This document shows, one piece after another, positions 11,689-23,000 of a stretch of 64,000 nucleotides of DNA (within the stretch, counting starts at the first letter, position 1; every line of letters starts with the position of its first letter). This DNA comes from Phragmites australis (Eukaryota; Streptophyta; Magnoliopsida; Poales; Poaceae): contig NC_084942.1 of the NCBI RefSeq assembly GCF_958298935.1, forward strand, positions 14,081,501-14,145,500. The letters are read 5' to 3'. The position numbers were made by a program, and so were the translations under genes. The notes beneath the pieces are model-generated. The model was not told the origin of the DNA and made no database searches. It saw only the letters and a program-made list of their open reading frames with translations.

Positions 11689-13310
11689 GAGTTTTTTATT
11701 TTTATATTTTCTTTCATACTAAATAATTAAATAAATATACTCCAGATGAAAAGATTTGTAGAATTAGGTGTCTACCGCTCTCTCATGGAGCGGTAAGGTG
11801 CCTACCGCCCTCTCAGAGGACGGTAAGGTGCCACCGTGGTAGGTCCAGCCTTTACCGCCCTCTGATAAGGCTGTTAGGCTTTGATGAATAGTACATGCTG
11901 TTTTTTTCAATTTTTCTCCTTTCCTCTTTCTCTATTTGGGTAGTCTGGTTGCCATGCTCCAAAATACACGAAACTTTTTTTGTAGGGCCTATAATTCATG
12001 ATGAATCTATTTTAAAAGGATTCAATTTCAATACCCCATGTATGTTTCAAAATAAAAAAAACTCCAAAGAGGGCTACTTTTAGAAATTCTAGCAAGTTTT
12101 AAGACCTCAAAAAAATTTCCAAAAATCTGGGAAAATTCACTAATATTCTTCTCATGTGTCCTAACAATATCTAAAATTATTTCCAACCCTAGTTTACTTA
12201 GTGAAAAAGTGAGTTCCTTTGCAATGTTTCATTTATATGCATTTTTATCATTTCATGTGATATTCTCTTTTTAATTCAATTTGAATTCAAACAAATTCAA
12301 ACATGCAAAAATTCATCCAAACTCTTATGGAATACATATAAATATGAATGTACACAATTTGGGGTGTGACATCAAATAAAAAAAGAAATGTCGGCAACCG
12401 AACAAGTACCTGCACAAAATCATCCAAACTCTTATGTAATTTTGTGCACATTCATCAGGCCATGAGGTGGTCAGACACCAAAATATCCTTCGGCCAAGAA
12501 GATTACCTTGATAACTCCGTACGGCCAAGCCGCTTCCTGATAGTGGTCGAGCCTACGATAAATAACTGCAGGGTTACCCGAATAGACTCATGTACTCATG
12601 TACTCATGTACTTTGTATTTATATTCCATAAGAATTTGGATGAATTTGGATGTACTCATGTACTTTGTATATATATTCCATAAGAATTTGGATGAATTTG
12701 TGCATGTTTGAATTTGTTTTAATTCAAATTGAGTTAAAAAGAGAATATCACATGAAATGATAAAAATGCATATAAATGAAAAATTCAAAGTAACTCACTT
12801 TTTCACCAAGTAAACTAGTGTTGGAAACAATTTTAGATATTAATAAGACACATGAGAGGAATATTAGTGAATTTTCTCAGATTTTTGGGAATTTTTTTGA
12901 GGCCTTAAAAATTGCTAGAAGTTCTAAATGTAGCTCTCTTTGGAGTTTTTTATTTTGAAACCTACACCTGGTATTGAGGTGAATCCTTTTAAAATAGACT
13001 CATCATGAATTATATGCCTTACAAAAAATGTTTTGTGAATTTTAGAGCAAGGCAACCCCACTGTCCAAATAGAGAAAGAGAAAAGGAGAAAAAATGGAAA
13101 AAAGGGTGTGTACTGTTCATCCGAGCCTAACCGCCTCATCAAAGGGCGGTAAGGGCTGGACCTACCACGGTGGCACCTTACCGCCTACCGAGAGGGTGGT
13201 AGGCACCTTACCGCCCCATGAGAGGACGGTAGGCGCCTAATTCTGTAAATCTTTTCATCCTGGGTGTATTTATTTAATTATTTATGTTAGAAAATAAAAA
13301 TAAAAAAATC
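11689..13310. mobile_element. Foldback MULE-type element, 1.6 kb
   Basis: The two ends are inverted copies of ~600-650 bp separated by ~250 bp. The left arm starts GAGTTTTTTATTTTTATATT and the right arm, reverse complemented, starts GATTTTTTTATTTTTATTTT. Flanking 9-bp repeats GACGTTGGC (11680-11688) and GACGTTGCC (13311-13319), one mismatch, are the target duplication expected of Mutator-like elements. Both arms hold the ACCGCCCTCT...AGAGGGCGGT palindrome array just inside the end. There is no coding capacity. The terminal sequence matches the right end of the PMD-MULE at 40367, so that family probably mobilised it. Confidence 0.85.
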
Positions 13311-13434
13311 GACGTTGCCTAGCGGCTGACGAGTGAGCGCGGGCTGACCGAGGGCACATGACCTAGGCGGCTGCGGGGCAGGTGGTCCAGCCGTATAGGC
13401 CAGCAAGGAGACCGAGCGGGAGCTGTCACGTGAG

Positions 13435-13645
13435 GAATTATTTTATTTTATATTTTTTAATATTTGTAAAATTACACGGCCGTTTGGAAAAATTGCAAGA
13501 ATAGGCTACCGTCGTCGAGACCTTGTGAGCCTGATGGTTAGGCAATTAAAAAAGCCGTGACTGTAATGTTTCACCTGTTCAACGGGCGACATCAAGATCT
13601 CACCCGATGAATGGGTGACACTTTTGTATCACCCGTTGAGTGGGA
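13435..13645. repeat. Left terminal inverted repeat of the 9.4-kb MULE
   Basis: AT-rich end followed by three copies of a near-palindrome of the form CACCYGTTNANYGGGYGA (near 13570, 13600 and 13628). These are candidate transposase-binding or hairpin units. It pairs with 22540-22860. Confidence 0.7.
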
Positions 13646-13981
13646 GAGAAAAATTGCTTTTGCAAATTAATTAAATTTGCGGCCGAATAGGCATCTGTGT
13701 GCTGCAATTTGATTGTGTTGTCAAATCGTGCAGTGCCATTAGATGTTTGTGCGATATTTTGGATACCCAGATTTGACGGAAATGGAAATTTAAACACGGT
13801 GATTTTAATAGGAAAAGCGACATCATACATAGGCATTGGCATGTATAATACACAATCATTATGACGTAAACAAGTACCGCGTCTAAACCTAACATGCCTT
13901 AGGGAATGTAAATAACATGATTAAAGCAAGTTGTCTACTGAGTGCAATGTGGGTACTTTTCTTTCATCGCCGCTTCAGGTC

Positions 13982-14013
13982 CTACGTCATGCGCCTGATG
14001 TGCTCTCTCGCAC

Positions 14014-14049
<36 letters not shown>

Positions 14050-14530
14050 CCTCACGAGCCTCCGCCATCATGCGGTTACGCTCCTCCCTCATCTTCTGCT
14101 GCTCCTCCTGAATGCGCTTGCACGTAGCCTCCCTCCTCTCGTTGGCTTCCATCTCATGGAAGCGTCTCCAAGCGGTGCGGTGCTTGATGTGAAGGAGGAA
14201 CACATCCACTTTTGACTGCTTAGTATCTAGCCACTGTAAGAAGTCACATAGTGGTATTAGCGGTGATTGCAATGAACACCAAAATATTTAGTGGTAAATC
14301 TTAGTTGTTTTGTAGTAGTTTGGCAAGAAGCTATTACCGGGAGGCAGGAGCCAACATTGGTGCTTCCCTAAGGTGGATCATACTCGTAGTTGGGGCACAT
14401 GAAGAACCTCCTTCCATAGGTGTAGGAGAACTTGGAGGATTTCATCACCCTACAAATATCTCCACACCAGCACATGGGCACTTCGACCCCATCAGGCGGA
14501 GTATCCAGCATGTATTTCTTGGGGAAAGGA
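13982..14530 (-). pseudogene. GRF zinc-finger plus coiled-coil protein of the MULE
   Basis: The minus strand reads MCWCGDICRVMKSSKFSYTY then GRRFFMCPNYEYDPP (~14500-14370), a GRF-type zinc finger (CxC...GRxFxxC). After a stop and a probable intron it continues LPLCDFLQWLDTKQSK and a strongly charged helix rich in Glu/Arg (EEQQKMREERNRMMAEA...). The (CT)n tract at 14018-14046 encodes the ER repeat of this helix. GRF fingers bind nucleic acids in proteins such as TTF2 and APEX2; a role in transposition is my inference. The same gene, in the same place relative to PMD, occurs at 39173-39738. Confidence 0.7.
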
Positions 14531-14699
14531 TCGGACACTATTTTTGTTGGAGTTATGGAGGTTGAGGCTAGTGGTTTGGTTATAGATGTGAGCAGGAGAT
14601 CATGTATTTATACACCGGAACCGTGCCAGTGCATGGACTAAGTCCATGAAAATGGGCTATGGAAAGCAGTTGATTCTGCAGTAAGGTGTGGTCATATCA

Positions 14700-14985
14700 A
14701 TTGAAAAGGCAACTTCTGAAAAGACAACTTCTGAAAAGGCTACTTCTGTGAAGCCTATTTCTGAAAAGCCTACTTCTAAAAAGGCTACTTATGAAAATGC
14801 TACTTCTGAAAAGGCTACTTCTGAAAAGCCTACATCTGAAAAGGCTACGGCTGAATAGGCTTGGTTTGAAAAGGCTACTTCTGAAAAGTCTAGGTCTGAA
14901 AAATATTGGTCTGAAAAGACTACTGATGAGAAGGCTAATTCTGAAAATGCTAGGTCCGAAAAGGGTTGAACTGAAATAGAGTACA
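14700..14985 (+). repeat. 15-bp tandem repeat tract inside the MULE
   Basis: About 19 units of a 15-bp repeat, consensus GAAAAGGCTACTTCT. Read on the plus strand it gives a pentapeptide repeat Ser-Glu-Lys-Ala-Thr (or Pro-Thr), broken by one TAG; the opposite strand is also open, which is a by-product of the 15-bp period. It lies upstream of the plus-strand GRF-like gene and may be its N-terminal part. Confidence 0.75.
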
Positions 14986-15279
14986 TGTTTACTAATGTGA
15001 AAAGTTGTAGTAGAAGACGTCAATTTTGTTTTCACGGTTGGATGTGTGCGGGTAACACAAAGTTGACAGTAATATTACATTGATGCGGACATGAAAAGAC
15101 CTTTGCTGGGTGGACCGGGGATGTCTCCCCCTTCATTGACGTGTGGCTTCGCGCTCACACTCTTCTTGCCATGGTAAAAGGACGTATGCTGGTACAACGC
15201 ATCTATAAAAGACTCATGTATCTATAAACTTAAGGCACAATGATCAATGTAGGGTAGGGCGGGAGGGGGTGGGGAGGCC

Positions 15280-15903
15280 GGCGGTGAGATGGGATAGTTC
15301 GTTTGGTCCAACTGAGTACGAGGAGCCTCTGTACAATTTTCCTTTGCAGGATAGGAGTGATTTTCATCCTCCAAGTCACCTAAAGATTTATGAGTACCCG
15401 AATGAGCCCTAGCCCAAGTGCTCCAATGGCTACGACTGCGTCGTTCAGATATATGTTGGGAGCTTTCATGGGGGGTATTGACTCTTTCGATGTCCTCTTG
15501 GTAGGGTGAGAACTACATCACAATGACTGTCTCTATCCTTTGTTAAAACATTATACATTGTGACCTTCACATTTTTGTAGGCCTCCGACGATGACCCCGA
15601 CAACTGTCAATACATGAGATGGGTCAATCCTTCTATTCTTCAGCATATCCAAAATTATATCCACCACCTGCGAGACTAAATCTTCGACTTGCAAAGAGAG
15701 GTTGATAACATGACAAGGTATCCTATAATACACCTAGAGGGGACTTTTGTATGCATCGATCCGTGGTGCACCAGCCCGTGCCAAAATAGGGACGGTCCAC
15801 CTCCACCTCATGCTCCTCCTCCTCCTCCGTCAACGCAATACGATGTTGGAGATTATTGGGACTCAGGAGCCTCATCTCAATTCACTCTAAGTCAGTACGA
15901 TTA
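15280..15903 (+). pseudogene. Second GRF-like zinc-finger gene of the MULE
   Basis: Two plus-strand exons can be read. The first ends with SNGYDCVVQIYVGSFHGGY, a TGA at 15479-15481, then LFRCPLG and a GT donor near 15506. After an AG near 15581 the second reads DNCQYMRWVNP, then a short helix, a Pro-rich stretch (PPPPHAPPPPPS) and SQFTLSQYD-stop at 15901-15903. The pattern C-x4-C ... FRCP ... C-x-Y-x-RW is that of plant GRF-type fingers. The TGA probably replaces an aromatic or Trp codon. I cannot name a function; association with the MULE is positional. Confidence 0.5.
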
Positions 15904-16237
15904 GAACCATTGTTAGGACGACGTTGTAATTTGTGTATCGTCCCATCGATCTTCGGCCTTTTACATCCCCTAAGGCATGTTAAGCGAAACTCTGGTACAC
16001 CACTAGGGGTATCATATATGCTATTGAACGTTTGGTCCACATGTTTATTATGATTGTTACGGAATGGTTGTGGTACGAGTCTATTATCCGAATATAATCA
16101 CAAAACAAAAACACGGTATATGAAATATATTATGACAGTAACAATAACATAGTAGCATGAAGAAAGTAGTATTACACTGACACTAACATAGTACCCTAAA
16201 ACCAACAATAACATAAGACCATAAACGTAACAATAAC
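15904..16237. other. Spacer between converging MULE genes
   Basis: Holds the presumed 3' ends of the plus-strand GRF-like gene and the minus-strand PMD gene. No motif beyond AT-rich sequence. Confidence 0.3.
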
Positions 16238-18960
16238 CTAGTAGCCTACAGGTTGCATCCCCTCTTGGGGATGACACCCTGGTCGCATCCGGTCTCGGCA
16301 CCCTGCGCCTCCTCACTCTCACCTAGTTAGCTAAGTACATCAGGTGGTCCGGTGAAACGATCGGTCGCTCAGGCCATCCAGTGGGCGGTGGAGTGGCGTA
16401 CTCATCCTGAGAGGGTTGTGTCCTCATAAGTGGCACGCCAGGTAGCTATGATGTACCGAGCTCGTCACTATGTCCAAAGATGTAGGAGTACCTAGTGACC
16501 TGACTACCGTCCCTGCTAAGCAACTTCATGTAGCTACCCTGCGTCTCTACATCTCAGAGATTGTCTATCTCTGCACATGGAACAATGAAAAAACATGTTA
16601 GTATCGATAAAGCGTGACATACCTGAGCTGGGGATAATTTGTTATGCGTGAAGTGAGTGTCACACCTGAGCAGGGGACGCGAGAACTCGAAGGCCCTAGG
16701 TCCGTGGAGGAAGGGTGTGTGGCCCCGCTGGTGGCGTAGAAGTGGTCATCGCACTGGTGAAGGCGGCTCTAGACACTGACGCCATAGAGGGGGTCACTGG
16801 TGCTGGAGAATGAAAGTCGAGGCCACATGCAACTATAGTGCGGGTCAGTAGCCCCGGTGAAGGATTGCCTCTCGGTACCAGGGGTCGAAGATGTCCTCGA
16901 TGACTCGGCGGTGAAGGTCGGACGTACTGATCGGTGCAGCAGCTCAGTAAACGTGGTGGACGGGTGTGCCCAGAGATGAGTTGACGCTCGTGGTCCCGTC
17001 GCAGCATCCGAGGATGAACTGCAGCTGAGCGATCGGAAGACCTTGTTCACCTGCAGGATAATTCGGCGTAACATTGCGCTCACCTCGCCCCTGGGGACCT
17101 CGAGGCCATTGTCGAGCCCTACCTTGGTTGCATCATGCCGCGACCTCAACCTAGTACAATATGTCCCTCTACAAAGAAAGTTTCATTTGATTACACAATT
17201 TTTTTTTACCAATAATTGTAGTAAATGAGGAGTCGCGTAGTGTTATTCATACCTCAAGTGAATGCGCCTGGTCCCTGTGCATCGGATATGTGTCGCACAC
17301 GTCTGGTACGTACCGCGGAAGTTCAGTCGGTGTGTACGTGACCCATATCTGCGTCCGAGGCATCAACCACAAGAGGTACTCCATGTACGTCACCTCAGAG
17401 TGTGGCCGATCCTCGTCCACGATGTGCTCGACAACTTGGTCCCATTCGACAACCCACGTCTGCACACGAGATGCAAAAGCGCTCGCCAAATGAGCCCCTT
17501 TGTGTGTCAACCTACAAAAACATATGACTACATGAAAACAGGTGTAGATGTGGGTCGTATGAAAATGTAATTACAACGTTACGCACCTGTGTACGTTGAT
17601 AGGCACCATCCTAGTCAGCTGTAGCAGGAATGCCTGGAACTTCCCGAACTACTGCATCACGTGATGCGGTGAGTACTCCTCGACGTAAATGTCGCAGACG
17701 AGGATGCACCGCGTGAGCCAGTACTCTTGATCCCATAAGAAGAGCACCGAAAGTCCAAGCGGAGCGCGTCGAAGTATCTCGTCCTCTGTGTACGGCCTCC
17801 AAAGGACATAGTTCACCATGAGCTCATCTAACTGGTGAATGAAGTCCGGGTACACGCGGTGTATCTGTACGCTGGACCAACTCGCTTGTGTAACCAAACT
17901 AAGTTAGAGAAACAACAAAAGGAAGTAATGAGCATACACGTACACAAATATCATACCACTAAACCTATGTTTGCACCACAACGACCTCATGGTCGGGTCA
18001 TCGTCTCCGTCCATAGGGAACTGGTATGTGCTATGGTTAATAACAGGCCTGACGATGGTGATGCACTCGTACGACCACATTTGAAGTAGCAGGGGACACT
18101 CGGTAAGGATCGCGTTGTTGTCGGTTTTCATGCAGCTGTCGCACAGGCTGCGGTACGTCACAGCCAGCATAGTAGAAGCCCAGTTGTACTGAGCGACCTC
18201 CCCCAGGTCGGCGTTCGCAACCTCTTTGGTGTAGGGGATCATGCTCCTCGAGACCGTGTTGTTGTGGGTCTCAGTGAACATGACCCACCCGAACAACCAC
18301 AGGAGGTACGCCTCCAGGTGGCTGGAGACGTTCTCGTCGCTTGCTAGTGGGTGGATGTTGTTCGCCTGTCAAAAAAGGAACAATTACAAATATCCTAATC
18401 CGTTAATAACATAAAGGAGATGACAAAACAGTACAAGACATAAGTACCACAAACTGAACGAGAAAAGCCTTTGTCAGGCCGTGCTTCTTGGTCCTTGGGA
18501 AAGCCCTGAACGGGGCTACGCCGTCCCTCCGTTCCATGACGGAGAAGCGTCCCAGCATCTCATCATGACAACCCACACCCACATCCCTAGCCCCAACAGT
18601 GGCACCCACGCAAGGCAGACCTGTCAGGAGTGAGACGTCCTCGAGCGTGGGCACTATCTCGCCGCATGGTAGGTGGAACGTGTGTCTCGGGACGCCACCT
18701 GCCGACAAGGGCCGCGAGTAGGGTCATGTGCTATCTGTACCATGTGGCCACCTCCGAGGCCCCCACCAACGCATCCACCTCCACCAGCCGACACAGCGGA
18801 AGTAGCTCAGCAGCATGCAACCTACAAACATAATATAGTTAGCGATGAATACCGATAAAAATCCGTATGAAACGTTAAATTGAAATTGAACAAACCTCAG
18901 GATCCAGCACTCGTCAATCTTCATGAGCTCATCTGGCACACAGGGTCATAGTACTGGGAG
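16238..18960 (-). pseudogene. Plant mobile domain (PMD) protein of the MULE
   Basis: Minus-strand exons give the PMD hallmarks in order: HTFHLPCGEIVPTLEDVSLL and TGLPCVGATVG (~18680-18600), a Gln/Arg-rich linker, FGWVMFTETHNNTVSRSMIP with LGEVAQYNWASTMLAVTYRS and ECPLLLQMWSYECITIVRPV (~18296-18020), later pieces around 17897-17649 and 17510-17247, and a basic tail ending near 16238. PMD proteins include Arabidopsis MAIN/MAIL1, needed for silencing and genome stability, and many PMD genes are known to travel with transposons. Stops and unspliceable joins show decay. Exon borders are approximate. The partner in the second element is at 38014-38956. Confidence 0.75.
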
Positions 18961-19370
18961 TTCCTCAGCTTGCACCGCAATGCGGTATGAACAGTGCCTA
19001 ATGTCGGGCTGAGGGTCAAGCAACTCTAGCTACACAAAACTTGCATATTCACAAGTTATTTATAGTTTTGTAAGCAAAATAAACACAGAGTAATAAGTAA
19101 GCATCCAACCTATAACATGACATAATAGATTGTTCAAATCATACACAAATATGTCAACGAATCACAACTTAACACGTTACAACATCGAACATAGTGACAG
19201 TCTCCGTACTAAAATAGTAAAGTACAATGTTATGCACATGAATATGCATCACACCTTGAATTACAACATTAATTGAACTCAATGAGTCGACAAAGCCGAC
19301 GATCGACGACCACGAGGATGTGTCCCATCTACAGTAGACCCGGAAGGACATGCTTCTGTGAGGTTCACAC

Positions 19371-21937
19371 TTAGACACCAATGGTGCATTTCTTGTAAGT
19401 GTGTCCTATTTCATTACACGTGCTGCACCATTTCACATGACGCCTAGCTTCTGCTTCGTCCATGTCATTACGGAGCCTAGTAGTCCAGCACCATTCCTTC
19501 TTCTGCTTCATATTGTTAAGATCAGGGATGAAAATACAATTGGGCCCAGGTTCCTTTGTGAAAGAGCCATAAATCCCAAAACCATAGACCTCATGGTTCC
19601 AGGTGTTGAATAGAACTTCCTTCTTGAAGTAATTGGGGACGTACCTTCGAGTTCTCATCCCCGTCACAACACACGCGGCAATCACATGAGAGCATGGCTT
19701 CTGCAGTAGCATAAGTTTGTAGTGGCTGCAAACACACCTGTCATTGAAGATGGTGCACTCGTAGATAACTATCTCACGCTTGCCCCTCTCTCATTCCTTT
19801 GTTCCTGCATAGAATTCGTATCTGTGTTGTGCAGTTCCCCTGATCTTCACCCGGTGCATCTTTGCCTTCTTCGTCTTGTCTTCCATGTACTTAGTTATCT
19901 TCGTCCCATAAATTAGATGAGCATCATTTAACGCCATGTGCGCTATTGCATAGCGCTCCTTGAAATATTTGCACGTCCCATGAAGTATAAACTCTACAAT
20001 CCCCACAAGAAGCAACCTCTCACACCTTTCATCACCCAGCTGTAAACCTTTGCTAAATGTGTTGTCATAATGCCGTACATAATCCCATTTGTGTCGTAGA
20101 GCAGAGTCCACTTCTCCTTTGGCTCATTCTCAATCTACTCGCTACTACTCGCTAAATGACCTCGTAGATGACATTGTCCTTCGCGTTATGCCAGCTTCAT
20201 TATCTATTGGCAGGGACTCAAGAGGTATAGGTTCTTCATCCGTTCCCCTCACGGGCCACCCTATGTGCTCATGTGTTTGTTTCTTCGTCAGCTCATCCAG
20301 TGTCTTTCAAAGATCATCAAACTTCCACTGCTAGTTCTGATCGCATAGCCTCTTGAATATGTTCATGAGGTTCTTGTTCTTGAATTGGCAGAAGAAGTTT
20401 GCACCCAAATGCCTCATGCACCACATACTCTGCAGATCTAGCCACACAGCTCCCATCACGCCATCGTATGTTCCATTTTGTAGATCCTAAATTGCCACAA
20501 GCACCCCAGCATGCCAGTCATGTATAAGGCACACGTTCCGTCGAGCACCAACAATTATCTTCCTCACACGGTACATGAACCAATACCAACTGCTGGGGTT
20601 CTCACTCTCCACAAATGCAAAAGCTAATGGTACCACTTGGTTGTTCCTATCAACCCCAATAGCAGTCATGATATGTGCCTTGTACATGTCGGTAAGGAAA
20701 GTGCCGTCAATGCAGAGTATATGTCGACAATGCTCGAAAGCTTTTATACATGGTTATAATGCGAAGGAGTATCGCTTCAGGACATACTTGCCAGATTTGG
20801 ACAGCAATGGATTCTTGTCAATGTCATAGTACGTCCCCGGGTTCCTTCGAGTAATGGTCTGCAGCAAGTGTGGAAGGTTGTCATATGACGCTTTGTAGGT
20901 CCTGAACTTCATCTCAATTGCCTTCCTCTTCGCCCTCCATGTCTTGTTATAGCTGATAGTATACTTATACTCCTCCTTAATTTGTCTAATTATCAACCCT
21001 GGTTCGTAATTCAGGTTGTTCACAATCTGGGCGTACATCACATTGGTGACAAAGGCTGAGGTGATGTTCCTTTGGCTGGGCTTAAGTTCGTCTATCGTGT
21101 AAGTGTGGTTGACCACAATCGACATCTCCCAATACTCAACCAACTTCCTCTTGAAGCCGTGCACTTGCCACGGGCAACCCTTCTCCACGCACTTCATATC
21201 ATATTCCTTCTTTCTTGACTGGACAACATAAAACTGTTGTTGAAGCGATGTCACCCATTGAGTCACAGCATATTTCATGGCCTGACTGGTAGGATAACTA
21301 GCACCCTCAGTGACCTCATTCTGCGTATACTCCCAGGGCACCTGATTCCCCTCATTCACCATAAGGTTGTTAAAGTTCGGATTGTTCTAGTCCGCTAGAA
21401 CAGGAGCATCATCCTCATCATCCGAGATGTTATACTCAGGAGATTCATTAGCCTCAAGATCATCCCGCTCCATCTGTTCAACTAGAGAAGGGATTTGTTC
21501 CCGCTTGTCTACCTCACCGGTCGGTTCAGTCGAATAATCTGATGAATGTGGACCATCCGGATCAATATCCTCATCATACTCTTCCTCATCACCCTCCTCC
21601 ACGTACCCCCCACCTTGCAAGGCCAACCTCTGTGCACAATATTCTGCAGGTACCTCCTCCAGACTTGATCTTCCCTAAGCGGGTATACCTCCCAGTACAC
21701 ACCATCTCTCAGACGGTTACCCACAATGCTAATGGTCATCTCTTGAACCTCAGGGTCTATTTTAAAACCCTGCATCAACTATACATACAAGTGTCCGACA
21801 CTTTTGTGCATAGGTCTGGAGATACCCTTATCTATTGACTGAAATATGGACAGTACTACCCCTTCCGGACCATATAATACTTCATTGTCCCCATAAAAAT
21901 CCTAAACTGCCACTGATCCAACATACTTGACAACCAT
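19371..21937 (-). pseudogene. MULE transposase (MURA/FAR1-related), decayed
   Basis: Start ATG at 21937 (MVVKYVGSVAV). It continues through an acidic N-terminus (EEGDEEEYDEDIDPDGPHSS), the DNA-binding region (YVVQSRKKEYDMKCVEKGCP), the MULE DDE core with CIDGTFLTDMYKAHIMTAIG (first Asp) and FAFVESENPSSWYWFM followed by LIHDWHAGVL (second Asp; SDRHAG is usual), and the C-terminal SWIM finger (CSHVIAACV) near 19690. It ends with a zinc knuckle CSTCNEIGHTYKKC and stop at 19371. Stops near 21874, 21780 and 20485 and frame changes near 21500 and 20150 disable it. The transposase would cut and join element ends in the nucleus. N-terminal extension and C-terminal knuckle are usual for this MULE clade. 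Confidence 0.85.
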
Positions 21938-22539
21938 CGATAAAAACCCTAACATTATTGCGACACAATATAAAAAAAATTACTGAAAACTACATCTACA
22001 ATAATGCAAATTTATTACAAGCATGGCTCAACATGTAATCTTTACATCAACAAAAATTACACGGGTCGCTACATCAAACATCTCTAAATTCTACAGCTAC
22101 TACTCCAGTTATACCTACACTATATCTAAATCCTACATCTAATACCTAACATATGTCTAAATACAACATCTAATTGCTAAAATATACATACAAACAAGAT
22201 CTTATTGTTAAACTATGTCTAACCTTAATTCTAAACCTAGATCTACATTCTAACATACGTCTAGTGGCTATTCTACCGGGTTTCTAAAAAAATCCTAAAT
22301 CTAACCTATAACCTATGTCAAAACCTATCACTAGCGGCTATACTACCGGGTTTGTAAACAAAAAAAATATAGAAAAAAACATACTTTTTTTCCGGCAGGG
22401 TTTCGCCGTAAAATTTCTCCTCTCCCCTCCCCTCTCATCTCCTCTCCTCCCTCTCTCTCGGCTCGGCTGAGTGCAAATGACTGTGCTGACGTCAGATGGG
22501 GCGACGCGCCGCATTTTATACCCAAAAGATCTCGCCCGA
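21938..22539. other. Upstream region of the MULE transposase
   Basis: AT-rich sequence with CTACATCTA-like near repeats (22030-22300), presumably 5' untranslated and promoter sequence of the minus-strand transposase. No gene. Confidence 0.35.
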
Positions 22540-22860
22540 GCAGTGGGCGACACCTTTTAGGTGGGGCCACCCGGCGAAGCATTGACGAATATCTCGCTCA
22601 TTCAGCAGACGAGAGCAAGGTCTCACCCGCTGAACGGACAAGATCTCAGTGAAACACATTTAATATGCTCTGACTGTAGGGGTCTGTCTCGCCCGCTAAA
22701 CGGACGAAACCTCAATGAAACGCATTTAATATGCTCTGACTGCGGGGCCATAAGATCTCACCCATTCATCGTTGATGGGCGATGGTAGTCTATTCTTTAA
22801 TTTTTTCAAATAGTTGTGTAATTTTACAAATATTAAATATATATATATAATAAAAAATTG
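22540..22860. repeat. Right terminal inverted repeat of the 9.4-kb MULE, with a 64-bp duplication
   Basis: Pairs with 13435-13645. It holds several CTCACCCGYTNAACGGRCRA-type near-palindromes. One unit, starting CCCGCTGAACGGACAAGATC at ~22627, is duplicated in tandem at ~22691 (period ~64 bp), making this arm longer than the left one. Confidence 0.7.
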
Positions 22861-23000
22861 TCATGTGAGCGACTGTAAGCAAAAGGGACCTATGGAGTGG
22901 CCTGTGGGCGGCAGCGCCTGGTGGGGCGACCTAGAGTTGGGCCACGTGCGACCAGGTGCTCCTGGCGTAGCGGCCTGGAGTGGTTGGCTGTGGCTTGAAT

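Larger units (their letters stand above)
13435..22860. mobile_element. 9.4-kb PMD-MULE with terminal inverted repeats
   Basis: The ends are inverted repeats: left GAATTATTTTATTTTATA, right (reverse complement) CAATTTTTTATTATATAT, then a shared AATATTTGTAAAATTACAC and AATAGxCTACC. Flanking 9-bp repeats TCACGTGAG (13426-13434) and TCATGTGAG (22861-22869) differ by one C/T and fit a MULE target duplication. Inside, on the minus strand, are a MULE transposase (21937-19371), a PMD gene (~18.96-16.24 kb) and a GRF zinc-finger/coiled-coil gene (~14.53-13.98 kb). On the plus strand are a repeat tract and a second GRF-like gene (~15.28-15.90 kb). All genes carry stops or frameshifts. The same transposase-PMD-GRF order recurs in the element ending at 40367. 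Confidence 0.85.

Noticed and set aside
14697..15035. 112-aa minus-strand frame rich in LFRS repeats
   Set aside because: By-product of the 15-bp tandem repeat, which keeps both strands open.
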